Positions 17,956 to 27,099 of a DNA stretch of 64,000 nt are shown here, in pieces; position 1 is the first letter of the stretch; each line of letters begins with the position of its first letter. Made by a program: the position numbers and the translations under genes. This DNA comes from Bacillota bacterium (GTDB lineage: Bacteria; Bacillota; Clostridia; Lachnospirales; Lachnospiraceae). The notes under the pieces are model-generated. The model did not search any database and was not told the origin of the DNA. It was given only the letters and a program-made list of their open reading frames with translations. The stretch covers positions 1 through 64,000 of the forward strand of contig JAMPHT010000003.1 of the NCBI GenBank assembly GCA_023663285.1, given 5' to 3'.

Positions 17956-19305
17956 TCAGAACATTACATCCTGGATCAGATTCGCCAATTTTTCTGCTTC
18001 CTCTTTGATCACCGCCTGATCCTTTCCCTCGATCATGACGCGCACCAGAGGTTCTGTGCCGGAGGGCCTGATCAGTACGCGCCCCTCGCCCGCAAATTTC
18101 GCCTCCAACTCCCTGATTGCCTCGGCAACCCGCGGATATTCCATATACTTTTCTTTCTTATGATCCGCCACCTTGGCATTCACAAGAGCCTGGGGAAGCA
18201 CCTCCATGATATGTGCAAGCTCGGACAGGCTTTTACCCGTCTCCACCATGACCTGCAGCAGGTGCAGGGCGCTTAACAGACCGTCCCCTGTGGTATTTTC
18301 ATCCAGAAAAATAATGTGTCCCGACTGCTCGCCGCCCAGGCTTGCCCCGATCTCCTTCATCCGCTCCATCACATAGCGGTCGCCTACCCTGGTCTGCTCT
18401 ATGGTAAGTCCATTCTTTTCCCCCATCAAAAAGAACCCAAGATTGCTCATGACCGTGGCTACAATGGTATTCTTCTTCAGCTTACCCTGGCTCTTCATAT
18501 GGTTTCCCACTATCGCCATGATCTGGTCGCCGTCCACCACCTTGCCGTTCTCATCCACTGCCAGCAGCCTGTCTGCGTCCCCGTCAAAGGCGAGGCCGAT
18601 ATCCGCTTTTTCGTAGACCACTCTGGCCTGCAGCTCTTCCATATGAGTGGAACCGCAGTTGGAATTGATATTCGTTCCGTCCGGGTTATTATGGATGGCC
18701 ACAATGCTGCCTCCCAGCTCCTTTAATGCCTCCACCGAGGTATAGGAAGAAGCCCCCTCCGCGCAGTCCACCACGATCTTCAGACCCTTAAGGTTCACGG
18801 GGACCGCCTTGATAGAATGATTTATGTATTCCTCCCTGGCGTCCGTCCGGTATTTCACCTTACCAACGCCCAGCCCCACGGGAAATTTGATATCCTGCAT
18901 ATTCCCCCGAATCAGCGCTTCGATCTCATCCTCCAGCTCATCGGGCAGCTTATAACCGTTCCCGTCAAAAAACTTAATGCCGTTGAACTCCACCGGATTG
19001 TGGGAGGCGGAAATGACCACCCCCGCGTCCGCTCTGTATTGCTGGGTCAGATACGCCACCGCCGGCGTGGGAAGCACCCCTACAAAAACGCAGTTAGCGC
19101 CTACGGAGCAGGCCCCCGCCATCAGCGCATTGGCAAGCATATCTCCTGAAATTCTTGTATCGCAGCCTACCATGATAGTGGGCTTGTGCTCCTTCTCCTT
19201 TGTCAACACATACGCCCCCGCCTGCCCCAGCTGCATTGCAAACAGCGGTGTCAAATCCTCATTTGCGACGCCTCTGACGCCGTCCGTTCCAAACAATCTT
19301 GCCAT
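17956..19305 (-). CDS. glmM: Phosphoglucosamine mutase
   Basis: Converts glucosamine-6-phosphate to glucosamine-1-phosphate for UDP-GlcNAc and peptidoglycan synthesis in the cytosol. The N-terminal MARLFGTDGVRG, the phosphoserine loop VVISASHNPVEFNG (active Ser101), the metal loop AFDGDADR and the C-terminal phosphate-binding RPSGTEPLVRVM are all intact; length (449) is typical. It follows cdaR by two bases. The order cdaA-cdaR-glmM is widely conserved, and GlmM is known in other Firmicutes to bind and inhibit the diadenylate cyclase. Confidence 0.97.
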   Translation of the reverse strand: MARLFGTDGVRGVANEDLTPLFAMQLGQAGAYVLTKEKEHKPTIMVGCDTRISGDMLANALMAGACSVGANCVFVGVLPTPAVAYLTQQYRADAGVVISASHNPVEFNGIKFFDGNGYKLPDELEDEIEALIRGNMQDIKFPVGLGVGKVKYRTDAREEYINHSIKAVPVNLKGLKIVVDCAEGASSYTSVEALKELGGSIVAIHNNPDGTNINSNCGSTHMEELQARVVYEKADIGLAFDGDADRLLAVDENGKVVDGDQIMAIVGNHMKSQGKLKKNTIVATVMSNLGFFLMGEKNGLTIEQTRVGDRYVMERMKEIGASLGGEQSGHIIFLDENTTGDGLLSALHLLQVMVETGKSLSELAHIMEVLPQALVNAKVADHKKEKYMEYPRVAEAIRELEAKFAGEGRVLIRPSGTEPLVRVMIEGKDQAVIKEEAEKLANLIQDVMF

Positions 19306-19307
19306 TC

Positions 19308-20606
19308 TTATACTTCCTCCGGTTTCATAAACCTTACTGTTATCATGATTTCATTCTCTATGGAGACTTCCTCCGGTATAACATCTTCCGGCAGGGTCAG
19401 AGTAACAGGTATCCTGTAATCCGCCTCCTCCGGCTCCTCCAGGTCTTCATCCGCCAGCCATGCCCCGATGTCCACCTGTCCCCGGACCAGCTCCTCCTGC
19501 ACCGCCAGAACATCCTTCTCCAATCCGGAGACCGTCAGCCTGTAGCCCTCGTCCGGCTCTACCAGCTCCAGCTCATAGCCCGCCGGCATATTCACAAAAT
19601 CAAAATCATCCTCATCCAGCACAATGATCCTGTCCACTATGGGCTCCACATAGACAGTTACCGTCACGCGCCCGTTAAAGCTGCTGTCTGCAAGCCGGAC
19701 GTTGTCCTTCAGATGATCTCTGATATTGACGGTATTCACCACATTGCCTGTGGCGCCTGTAATATCAAGCTGCTCCGCCGGAATGGACACGCTGTTGATC
19801 CCCGCGATCACTGTAGCCGGTCCTGCGATCCTCACGGTCTCCGTGTCGCATTCCACCTGCCCCGTGGCCAGGTAGCCCTCTGCGGGCGTTCCTGTCACCG
19901 CCAGCTGCACAGGCACTTCTTTCACTGCCAGCACCTCCACCGTCATATGGATAGAATCCACATTGGTGGCCACATTAGGCAGATCCAGAAGATTTCCCTC
20001 CGCATCGTAGAGCTTCGGCGCTACATTCAGAGACATACTGCTGGTTGCGCCGCTCACATCCACCTCTATGCGGGCATAGCTGATCTTCTGCACCGCTGAT
20101 TCGGGACCGGTGACATTGATCATATTCTGGTCTGCGGAAGAACTCATTACAAGGTAGCCCTCCGCCACCTCGCCCACTGTCTGGCTCTGCACCCGAATCA
20201 GTTTGTTGGCCCTTTCCTCCACATTCAGCCGCACCGTATCGTGATCTCCCCTTATGGTGTCATAGCTGGTAGAGGAGATCCCCTGAATACTATATGAAAT
20301 AGCAATGGTATTGATGTCAGTCAGCTTGCTCACATCCGCAACGGCTATGATATCGGATGCGCGAAGATTTTTTGTGACACTCTTCGGCGCGCGAATCGTC
20401 ACCCGCACCACGTCTGAGTTATCCATTATCTCATATACCTTATTCTCATCCTCAAGCAGGTTCGTGTTCGTCAGTCTGACGGTGATGCCGGAAAAAGTTG
20501 CCGTATCTGCGGGATCGTTTATCTGGACCGCCAGGAACCAAAGCACAAAGGCCACAAGCAGGGAAGCCAGCTTCAGACCCCAATTATGAAATATTTTCTT
20601 TTTCAT
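19308..20606 (-). CDS. cdaR: CdaR, YbbR-domain regulator of the diadenylate cyclase
   Basis: Membrane-anchored extracytoplasmic protein of 432 residues: one N-terminal helix (about 10-27, ASLLVAFVLWFLAVQ) followed by repeated YbbR domains of about 85 residues each, seen as recurring patterns such as VRVTIRAPKSVTKNL, INVTGPESAVQKI and VRIAGPATVIAGI. Known to interact with CdaA and adjust c-di-AMP synthesis. The frame reaches 20660, but the ATG at 20606 has AAGG six bases upstream and starts just before the anchor. It overlaps cdaA by 23 bases. The C-terminus is acidic. Confidence 0.92.
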   Translation of the reverse strand: MKKKIFHNWGLKLASLLVAFVLWFLAVQINDPADTATFSGITVRLTNTNLLEDENKVYEIMDNSDVVRVTIRAPKSVTKNLRASDIIAVADVSKLTDINTIAISYSIQGISSTSYDTIRGDHDTVRLNVEERANKLIRVQSQTVGEVAEGYLVMSSSADQNMINVTGPESAVQKISYARIEVDVSGATSSMSLNVAPKLYDAEGNLLDLPNVATNVDSIHMTVEVLAVKEVPVQLAVTGTPAEGYLATGQVECDTETVRIAGPATVIAGINSVSIPAEQLDITGATGNVVNTVNIRDHLKDNVRLADSSFNGRVTVTVYVEPIVDRIIVLDEDDFDFVNMPAGYELELVEPDEGYRLTVSGLEKDVLAVQEELVRGQVDIGAWLADEDLEEPEEADYRIPVTLTLPEDVIPEEVSIENEIMITVRFMKPEEV

Positions 20607-21480
20607 TTTTCGCCTTGCTCCTTCCCTTCCAGATATGTTTCCCTTTCTGCTTCTCCTCACTCTGCCTGTTTAAGGTCCGCTGAAGCCTCTCCTTCAGTTC
20701 ATCTGAGGTCAGTCCCCTCTCAAGCTGTCCCTCATAAGCCACGCTTACCTTGCCGGTCTCCTCGGAGACGATCACAGTCAGAGAGTCCGTAGCCTCGGAG
20801 ATGCCTACGCCGGCTCTGTGCCTTGTCCCCAGCTCCTTGCTCAGGTCCAGGTTATCCGACAGGGGCAGGTAGCAGGTAGCGGAAGTGATCCTGTTTCCCC
20901 GCACAATAACAGCTCCGTCGTGAAGCGGAGTATTGTGCTCAAAAATATTGATAAGAAGCTGGCTTGTGACAATGCCGTCCACCTCGATGCCGGTCCGCTC
21001 GTAATCCCGCAGGGATTCATTCTGCTCGATCACGATCAGCGCTCCTGTTCTGGCTCTGCCCATCTCAAAGCTCGCCTTGACGATCTCGTTGATGGTCTTT
21101 TCGGAAAAAAGCTCCTGTTCCCGCTTTGAGGCGTCGGAGAACACGCCGGAGGGAAGGAAATTCTTTTTCCCCAGCTGTTCCAGGGCATGACGCAGCTCCG
21201 GCTGCATCACCACCGCAATTACAATAACCGCAAAGCTTAGCAGGTTTTCCGCCAGCCAGAGTATGGTGCTCATGTCCATGATAAAGGCCAGCAGCAGCAC
21301 CACGCAGATCACAATAAGCCCTTTCAGCAGCTGCCATGCCCTGGTGGTCTTCATCCAGGCCAGAATATAGTATACCAGAAAAGCGATGATCAGGATCTCC
21401 AGGATGTCCCCCGCCCCGATCGTCGTCCGGTATGTGCTGAAATCTTTTACATAATTCACTAATGTGTCAACCCACTGCAT
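20584..21480 (-). CDS. cdaA: Diadenylate cyclase CdaA (c-di-AMP synthase)
   Basis: Makes cyclic di-AMP from two ATP; essential second messenger for potassium and wall homeostasis in Firmicutes. Three N-terminal membrane helices (about 28-42, 52-68, 75-93) are followed by the DAC domain with HDGAVIV (DGA at 188-190) and the GTRHRAGVG block (near 218), both required for catalysis and intact. Length 298, with a basic C-terminal tail of about 25 residues. First of the cdaA-cdaR-glmM set and probably co-transcribed with the membrane-protein genes upstream, 30 bases away. Confidence 0.96.
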   Translation of the reverse strand: MQWVDTLVNYVKDFSTYRTTIGAGDILEILIIAFLVYYILAWMKTTRAWQLLKGLIVICVVLLLAFIMDMSTILWLAENLLSFAVIVIAVVMQPELRHALEQLGKKNFLPSGVFSDASKREQELFSEKTINEIVKASFEMGRARTGALIVIEQNESLRDYERTGIEVDGIVTSQLLINIFEHNTPLHDGAVIVRGNRITSATCYLPLSDNLDLSKELGTRHRAGVGISEATDSLTVIVSEETGKVSVAYEGQLERGLTSDELKERLQRTLNRQSEEKQKGKHIWKGRSKAKNEKENIS

Positions 21481-21510
21481 CTGCCCAATGTCTCACTTTA
21501 TCTTTAATAA

Positions 21511-22623
21511 TCAAAACAGTTCTTCGTAGTCATCATTTTCCATATTTTCACCGTCCGGCTCCATGTTGCCTACGGTGACGCTTTTTCCGCCTCGGTAATC
21601 TCCTCTTCTTCTCCCGGCTGCCGACGAGGTCCCGGCTCTGCCCTGGGTTCGCGCCGAAGTCCGCTCCATGGTAACGCTGCGCTCACCGCTTCTGTGCCGC
21701 TGGGTATTGATCCGCTTCACGGTTTTAGCCGGAGCGGCCACTGTCATCTTAGGCACCGCCTTGACATAATAATAATATTCATCATCCTCAAACTGTACCT
21801 TCTCCGTCCTGCTGTAATCCACGCAGAAACGGAAAAACTCGATCGCCTTCGCCACTGCCAGCGCCAGAAGGGACCCCAGCAGCGCGCCGCCGATAGAAAG
21901 ATTAATGTCGTATACCAGATCCCCCACCAGCAGGATCACAATATCCGTCATGGCTCCCGCCACCATCGCGATGGTCCATATGTGATCAAAGGACATTCTT
22001 CTGATAAAGTAAACCACTATGATGGTGATGGCGAAAGCTGCAATGACCACCAGCATCTCTTTGTTCTTGACGATTCCGTCGATGATCAGCCTCAGCTTTG
22101 CTATAGCGTCACTGTCCTCCATGGTACCCAGGGCCGGCGCACTGACGATCACAGTCTGAAAAAAATAATGAACCGCCACGCCACACCCCACTGACACAGC
22201 CGATGCAGGCGAACAAAGCAGTCCCGCCGCAATAGGCGCCACATAGGGGATCTTCATTGCGCAGAGCAGGGGCGTCACCAGCACAAGCACCGAATCCTTC
22301 GGGCTGAACCGGAAAAACAGCAAAAACATCACAAGAAACATACACAGCCCCACCAGCGCCACTTCCATGGACAGGGCATACAGATGCAGCAGGCTGAACA
22401 CCGCCCCAAACATTACTATGCAGCCTGTGGGTAAAAAAGAGCACATCAGCGACACGATCAACACAATGGCGATATTGTCAAGCCGCGTCATGTAGCCTAT
22501 CTTACCGTTCAGCGTATTCAGTACGATCAAAGCAAACAAAAACTTTACTACAGGCAGGATGAACACCTCATACCTGCTGTACAGCATTTTTATCCGTTCC
22601 CTTATTTCCAGTAATCCTGTCAT
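21511..22623 (-). CDS. Conserved polytopic membrane protein, function unknown
   Basis: A 370-residue protein with about ten membrane segments in the first 265 residues and a cytoplasmic C-terminal tail of about 100 residues, Arg-rich then ending in an acidic EPDGENMENDDYEELF-type stretch. I recognise no transport or catalytic signature. Its start overlaps the stop of the 140-residue membrane protein gene by four bases and cdaA follows after 30 bases, so the three are probably expressed together. The tail looks disordered and could be an interaction or phosphorylation segment (inference only). Confidence 0.75.
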   Translation of the reverse strand: MTGLLEIRERIKMLYSRYEVFILPVVKFLFALIVLNTLNGKIGYMTRLDNIAIVLIVSLMCSFLPTGCIVMFGAVFSLLHLYALSMEVALVGLCMFLVMFLLFFRFSPKDSVLVLVTPLLCAMKIPYVAPIAAGLLCSPASAVSVGCGVAVHYFFQTVIVSAPALGTMEDSDAIAKLRLIIDGIVKNKEMLVVIAAFAITIIVVYFIRRMSFDHIWTIAMVAGAMTDIVILLVGDLVYDINLSIGGALLGSLLALAVAKAIEFFRFCVDYSRTEKVQFEDDEYYYYVKAVPKMTVAAPAKTVKRINTQRHRSGERSVTMERTSARTQGRAGTSSAAGRRRGDYRGGKSVTVGNMEPDGENMENDDYEELF

Positions 22624-23042
22624 TTACGTCCTCCAGCCGACTTCTTTCCGGTGCTTTCGTCGCCGTAGAGAGAACCCAGCTTTTTTAAATTATGATAATA
22701 ACGCTTCAGACTGTTCTTCGCCTTTACATAGCGGTAAGTGCTGATGATATATGTCAGAAGGCCGTATGTCACAACGGAAACGGCATAGTTGATCAGCACC
22801 TTCTTTGCGAAGGCCAGCAGGTCCATCTTATACAAGTCCTGCATAAACATCTCGAAGTCATATAAAATATACAGTGCAAATACGATTCCAAAGGCAAGTG
22901 TAGCACAGACTACCGACTTTAAGACCTGGACGGCAATATAATCGCTTCGGAAATAATTGCCGATCTTAACGTTCTTCTTTCCCTCGCCGCTTTCATACGA
23001 CGCCATTTGGGTCATCAATATCACACGTTCCTCATTCAGCAT
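22620..23042 (-). CDS. Small membrane protein with two helices, function unknown
   Basis: 140 residues with two predicted membrane helices (about 42-62 and 82-103), a polar N-terminal segment of 35 residues and a basic C-terminal tail (KSAGGRK). GGAGG precedes the ATG at 23042 at good spacing. The four-base overlap with the next membrane protein gene suggests the two are made in a fixed ratio and may form a complex. No family recognised. Confidence 0.7.
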   Translation of the reverse strand: MLNEERVILMTQMASYESGEGKKNVKIGNYFRSDYIAVQVLKSVVCATLAFGIVFALYILYDFEMFMQDLYKMDLLAFAKKVLINYAVSVVTYGLLTYIISTYRYVKAKNSLKRYYHNLKKLGSLYGDESTGKKSAGGRK

Positions 23043-23052
23043 AGAAAGCCTC

Positions 23053-23460
23053 CTATTTCAGGAACCTCATCTTAGCTCCGTCCTCTTTGCTTTCCTTCCG
23101 AGGCGCGGGCTTCGGCCGTCCCGTACTCAACACATCCTTGAAATCCTTCGTCATGTTTCCCTTGCACTTCTCGCAGAATCTTCCGCAGCGAATAGCCGCG
23201 CCGCAGGATTCGCAGGTCAGGTACAGAGCGGAATCCTCCGTGACCTCCAGGCGCTCGTCCCTGAGCCACTGGCGGATCTGTCCCGCATCCACATCACACG
23301 CCTCGGCTACCTGAGCGATCCCAACGCCCTTGTGCTCCCGGATATACTCCTTTACCTCCTGGAACTTTGCCTCCAGGTTATCCCGGCAGGCCGGGCAGGT
23401 GGTAGGGCCTGAAACATAGTTGAAGATCCGTCCACAAACTCTGCAATTTCTAATATTCAT
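23053..23460 (-). CDS. YvyF-type flagellar operon protein
   Basis: 135 residues. N-terminal zinc ribbon CRVCGRIFNYVSGPTTCPAC, a small helical region with IAQVAEACDVDAGQIRQWL that resembles a winged-helix fold, and a second Cys cluster (CESCGAAIRCGRFCEKC). This layout matches YvyF, which in Bacillus lies next to comFC and the anti-sigma factor gene flgM. The start at 23460 has GGAGG five bases upstream and is preferred over 23490. The comFC-yvyF adjacency is kept here; flgM is not found next to it. Confidence 0.8.
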   Translation of the reverse strand: MNIRNCRVCGRIFNYVSGPTTCPACRDNLEAKFQEVKEYIREHKGVGIAQVAEACDVDAGQIRQWLRDERLEVTEDSALYLTCESCGAAIRCGRFCEKCKGNMTKDFKDVLSTGRPKPAPRKESKEDGAKMRFLK

Positions 23461-23489
23461 AGTATCCTCCGTTTTTGCGGCAAAATTCA

Positions 23490-24212
23490 TTATACACCTG
23501 CTCCGCAGGCCAGAGTGATGAAACAGATCCTCTCTGCACCGGCCGCTCTCAACGCTCTTGCCGCTTCGTCGATGGTAGCCCCGGTGGTATAAATGTCATC
23601 GAAAACTAGAATCACCTTTAATTTTACATCATTTTGGGGTATATTGAAAGCCTTTTTCAAATTATTTTGACGTTCCTCACGATTTAATTTTTTCTGGGGC
23701 GTGGTGTTCCTGGTCCGTACCAGCAGATTTTTGTATACGGGAATCCCCATCCGCCGCCCCACCGCGTCGGCAAGCAGGGCCGCCTGGTTATATCCTCTGC
23801 GGGCTTTTCTGCGCCTGTGCAGAGGGATCGGGACAAGACCGTCCGGATCCAGCTCCCTGATAAAGTCCCCCAGATAATCCACGATCTGTTCCCCGAAAAA
23901 CGCCGCATATTCCCTTCTTCCTCCATACTTGAAGCGGTAAATAGACTCCGCCGCACTGTCGTATTCATAGAGGGCTCTGCCCCTTTCAAAAAAATGCTTT
24001 TGCTCACGGCAGTCCCGACAGTATTCCTGTCCCTCCTCCGTCTTTTTGCCGCAGCGCATACACCAGGGCGGCGTCAGCAGCTTCAGGGCGCCCATGCAGC
24101 CCAGACATATCTTCTCTCCCCTCCGCCCCACAATGCCGTCGCAGACAGGACAGCGCCGTGGATAGACTGCCTGCAGAAAAGTCCTTGGGAATATATATCT
24201 ATCTATGATCAT
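23490..24212 (-). CDS. comFC: ComFC-like phosphoribosyltransferase family protein
   Basis: 240 residues. An N-terminal double zinc ribbon (CPVCDGIVGRRGEKICLGC and CMRCGKKTEEGQEYCRDC) precedes a type I phosphoribosyltransferase fold with the PRPP loop VILVFDDIYTTGATIDE. In Bacillus ComFC takes part in DNA uptake for transformation; elsewhere GntX-like homologues have less clear roles. The ATG at 24212, with GAGGAGGGA directly upstream, is preferred over 24233. It overlaps recD2 by 14 bases. Confidence 0.87.
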   Translation of the reverse strand: MIIDRYIFPRTFLQAVYPRRCPVCDGIVGRRGEKICLGCMGALKLLTPPWCMRCGKKTEEGQEYCRDCREQKHFFERGRALYEYDSAAESIYRFKYGGRREYAAFFGEQIVDYLGDFIRELDPDGLVPIPLHRRRKARRGYNQAALLADAVGRRMGIPVYKNLLVRTRNTTPQKKLNREERQNNLKKAFNIPQNDVKLKVILVFDDIYTTGATIDEAARALRAAGAERICFITLACGAGV

Positions 24213-26478
24213 GTCCCTCCTCTGCCTGAACATACTTTTCAGTCATGCCTGCGCGGCAGGCACATTCCCTGATCCTCTGTCCCAGCGCAGTATAACGCCT
24301 GTTATCATTTGTGTTGTCTATCATGTCCCGAACCGTTGCGCTGCTTCCCAGGATCGTAACGCAGCTTCTGGCCCTTGTGATCGCCGTGTACAGCAGATTC
24401 CTGTTAAACAGCACCCTTGCGCCGCCCAGCAGGGGCAGGATCACTGCCGGGTACTCGCTGCCCTGGGATTTATGGATGGTGATGGCATAGGACAATTCCA
24501 GTTCCTCCAGCAGGGAAAAGGGATAGGTCACCCTGCGCTGCTCGTCGTACTCCACCACCAGGCTGGCAGCGCTTTCGTCGATCCGCAGGATCCGTCCCAT
24601 ATCTCCATTAAAAACACCCGTTCCTTTATCCACTGCGATGCCGTATTTACTGACGATCTCCCACTCCAGCTGATAGTTGTTCTTCACCTGCATGACCTTG
24701 TCTCCCTCCCGGTAGACGCCGGAGCCCCAGACGTGCTCCCGTTTTTTGGCGTCAGGCGGATTCAGATACTGCTGCAGGATACCGTTTAACGTCTCGCATC
24801 CCAGGCTTCCTTTCCGCATGGGCGTCAAAACCTGGATATCAAAGGGTGTTGCCCCCACATATTTTGGCAGCATTTCGCGGATCAGCTGTATCATGTGCTT
24901 ATATATGACATTTGCGTCGTTCCTTTCCAGCATAAAGAAATCCCTGGACTTATTATCCAGTGCGATCTGCTGCCCACTGTTGATCCTGTGGGCATTCACA
25001 ATGATATCGCTCTCCTCCGCCTGGCGGAATATCTTTTCCAGCTCCACCATGGGGAACTGCCTGCTCCCGATCAGATCCCGCAGCACCTGTCCCGGTCCCA
25101 CGCTGGGCAGCTGATTCACATCTCCCACCAGGATCAGTCTTGTTCCGGGTACAATGGCCTTCAGCAGCGCCTGAAACAACTGAATGTCCACCATGGACAT
25201 TTCATCTATAATAATAACATCTGTTTCCAATGGATTTTCTTCGTTCCGCTCAAACCGGACTTTCCTTGCAGCTTCATCAGAAAGCGCGCCGTTCAGCTCC
25301 AGCATACGGTGGATGGTCCTGGCCTCAAATCCGGTGGCCTCCGTCATCCGCTTCGCGGCGCGGCCGGTAGGCGCAGCCAGATAGATGTCAAGGCCCTCCG
25401 CCTCAAAATAGCGGATGATCATATTGATCGTCGTGGTCTTTCCTGTTCCGGGACCACCGGACAAAATAAACAGCCCGTTCCGAATGCACTCGGCAGCCGC
25501 CTGAAGCTGCAGCTCATTAGCCTCCAGTTCCAGGCTTTTTGCCAGTCCTTCCAGCCTTTTTTCAATGGCCTTGTTCTGGGAGGGCAGGTTCTCCGCCTCC
25601 GCCATGGGCACATTCAGCTCCATCAGCATCCGGGCGCAGTTCAGCTCCGCATAATAATAGGAAGCCGCAAAGGCACTGTCCCCTTTTATCACCAGCTTTT
25701 TATCCATCATCAGGTTATCCAGCTGGGGACGTATGTTCTCCTTATCCACCTCCAGCAGCGCCTGCGCTCTCTCCAGCAGCACATCCACGGGCAGAAAGCA
25801 ATGCCCTTCCCCTACCGCCTGCAGCAGCACATAAAGGATTCCGCTGCGGATGCGATAATCAGAATCTGTGTGTATCCCGATCTTCGACGCCAGCTCGTCC
25901 GCCATGCGGAAGCCCACCCCTGAAATATCCTCCGCGAGCCTGTAGGGATTCTCCTTCATAACTCCGTAAAGCTCCATGCCGTAGGTATCGTATATCTTCA
26001 CCGCCAGGGCATTGGAAATGCCATATTGCTGCAGATAGACCATTGCGTCCCTAAGATCCTTCTTCTCCTCCATCTGTGTGGCGATCTCCCTGGCCTTGCG
26101 CTCGCTGATCCCCTTTATTTCCGTCAGCCGCTCCGGCTCCTCCTCTATGATGCGAAAGGTATCGTCCCCGAACTTCTTTACGATCCTCGCGGCAAGAGCC
26201 GCCCCTACTCCCTTTACGGCTCCCGACCCCAGATAACGCTCCATTCCCGCGCTGTCCCTTGGCGTCACCGTATGAAAGCTTTCGATCTTAAACTGTGTGC
26301 CGTAGACAGGATGCTCCACGTAGTCTCCCTGAGCGGAAATGGTTTCTCCCTGGGTCAGCCCCCTGCACATACCCACACAGGTAAATTCTTCCCCCTCCGC
26401 CGTAAGGCTCATGACCGTATAGCCGTTTTCTTTATTCTGGAAAATGATATGATCCACATACCCGCTGATTGTTTCCAT
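24199..26478 (-). CDS. recD2: RecD2-type 5'-3' DNA helicase
   Basis: ATP-dependent superfamily 1B helicase not associated with RecBC, acting in DNA repair and replication-fork maintenance. 759 residues: an N-terminal OB-like region (1-85), two helix-hairpin-helix regions (AVKGVGAALAARIVKKFG, LTEIKGISERKAREIA), Walker A GGPGTGKTTT near 343, DEAD-box-like IIIDEMSMVD, GDVNQLPSVGPG, and the C-terminal LSYAITIHKSQGSEYP and TAITRAR motifs. The helicase core is complete. The first gene of the long leftward run, separated by 165 bases from the flagellar terminator upstream. Confidence 0.95.
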   Translation of the reverse strand: METISGYVDHIIFQNKENGYTVMSLTAEGEEFTCVGMCRGLTQGETISAQGDYVEHPVYGTQFKIESFHTVTPRDSAGMERYLGSGAVKGVGAALAARIVKKFGDDTFRIIEEEPERLTEIKGISERKAREIATQMEEKKDLRDAMVYLQQYGISNALAVKIYDTYGMELYGVMKENPYRLAEDISGVGFRMADELASKIGIHTDSDYRIRSGILYVLLQAVGEGHCFLPVDVLLERAQALLEVDKENIRPQLDNLMMDKKLVIKGDSAFAASYYYAELNCARMLMELNVPMAEAENLPSQNKAIEKRLEGLAKSLELEANELQLQAAAECIRNGLFILSGGPGTGKTTTINMIIRYFEAEGLDIYLAAPTGRAAKRMTEATGFEARTIHRMLELNGALSDEAARKVRFERNEENPLETDVIIIDEMSMVDIQLFQALLKAIVPGTRLILVGDVNQLPSVGPGQVLRDLIGSRQFPMVELEKIFRQAEESDIIVNAHRINSGQQIALDNKSRDFFMLERNDANVIYKHMIQLIREMLPKYVGATPFDIQVLTPMRKGSLGCETLNGILQQYLNPPDAKKREHVWGSGVYREGDKVMQVKNNYQLEWEIVSKYGIAVDKGTGVFNGDMGRILRIDESAASLVVEYDEQRRVTYPFSLLEELELSYAITIHKSQGSEYPAVILPLLGGARVLFNRNLLYTAITRARSCVTILGSSATVRDMIDNTNDNRRYTALGQRIRECACRAGMTEKYVQAEEGHDHR

Positions 26479-26515
26479 CCGGTTGCTCCTGTTTTATATC
26501 GGAATGTTTATCGCA

Positions 26516-26554
26516 TCCGCCGGACAAGACGCCTGTGCCGCAGGCGCCGGCGGA
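26516..26554. repeat. GC-rich nested hairpin upstream of recD2
   Basis: TCCGCCGG at 26516-26523 pairs with CCGGCGGA at 26547-26554, and CGCCTG at 26530-26535 with CAGGCG at 26541-26546, leaving one six-base bulge. It lies in the probable leader of the recD2 operon, about 40 bases before the start codon. Function unknown. Confidence 0.5.
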
Positions 26555-26591
26555 GGAAGCTGTCAGAACGACATGATTCTTAAGTATACGC

Positions 26592-26619
26592 AAAAAGGCT
26601 GCCCTGTCTCAAGCAGCCT
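26592..26619 (-). terminator. Terminator of the mbl-flagellar rod operon
   Basis: AGGCTGC (26596-26602) pairs with GCAGCCT (26613-26619); on the minus strand the stem is followed by TTTTT. It lies 24 bases after the rod-binding protein gene. Confidence 0.75.
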
Positions 26620-26642
26620 CAAAACTGTTTCGTTTTCTCCGT

Positions 26643-27062
26643 TCACACCTCTGCCGTCTCGGAAGCATTGGCTGCCGCGGCAGTCTCCGCAGCTTCCTCC
26701 GGAACCGTGTCCAGACCATAGTTCCGCTTCATCTGCTCGTAAAGCATCTGCGCCAGCCCCAGCCCGCTCTGTTCCGTGGTCTGCTCCGCAATGGACTGCA
26801 GCATCTGGTCCTTATAAAAGTCGGTAATGGTACTGGTGTAATTGGATGTATCCTCGTTCTGGGGTATGGTTTTCATCATGCCCTTGTACAGCTGCTCCAC
26901 AAAATATGCCTCAAACTGTTTGCAGGCATCCAGCAGTTCATCATCTGTGGCCTGGGAATAGTCCGTGCCGTTCAGCTTATCCTTTAGCTTTGAAGCGGAC
27001 TGGTTCGCAGCGTTGGCATATGCGTCGCTGTACATACCGGTAATATTAGTCATGTCTGTCAT
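26643..27062 (-). CDS. Flagellar rod-binding protein (FlgJ N-terminal domain type)
   Basis: 139 residues matching the rod-binding domain found at the N-terminus of FlgJ: LLDACKQFEAYFVEQLYKGM near residue 44 and FYKDQMLQSIAEQ near 82. The peptidoglycan hydrolase domain of proteobacterial FlgJ is absent, as usual in Firmicutes. It is exported with the rod and helps cap or assemble it. Last gene of the four-gene unit with mbl and two rod protein genes. The C-terminus is an Ala/Glu-rich tail. Confidence 0.85.
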   Translation of the reverse strand: MTDMTNITGMYSDAYANAANQSASKLKDKLNGTDYSQATDDELLDACKQFEAYFVEQLYKGMMKTIPQNEDTSNYTSTITDFYKDQMLQSIAEQTTEQSGLGLAQMLYEQMKRNYGLDTVPEEAAETAAAANASETAEV

Positions 27063-27099
27063 TTATGCAGCTCTCCTTTCAGATCATGGAATTTTGCCA

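Noticed and set aside
24895-25923. Plus-strand open frame of 342 codons opposite recD2
   Set aside because: Antisense shadow of the conserved helicase gene; the product is His/Gln-rich without any domain.
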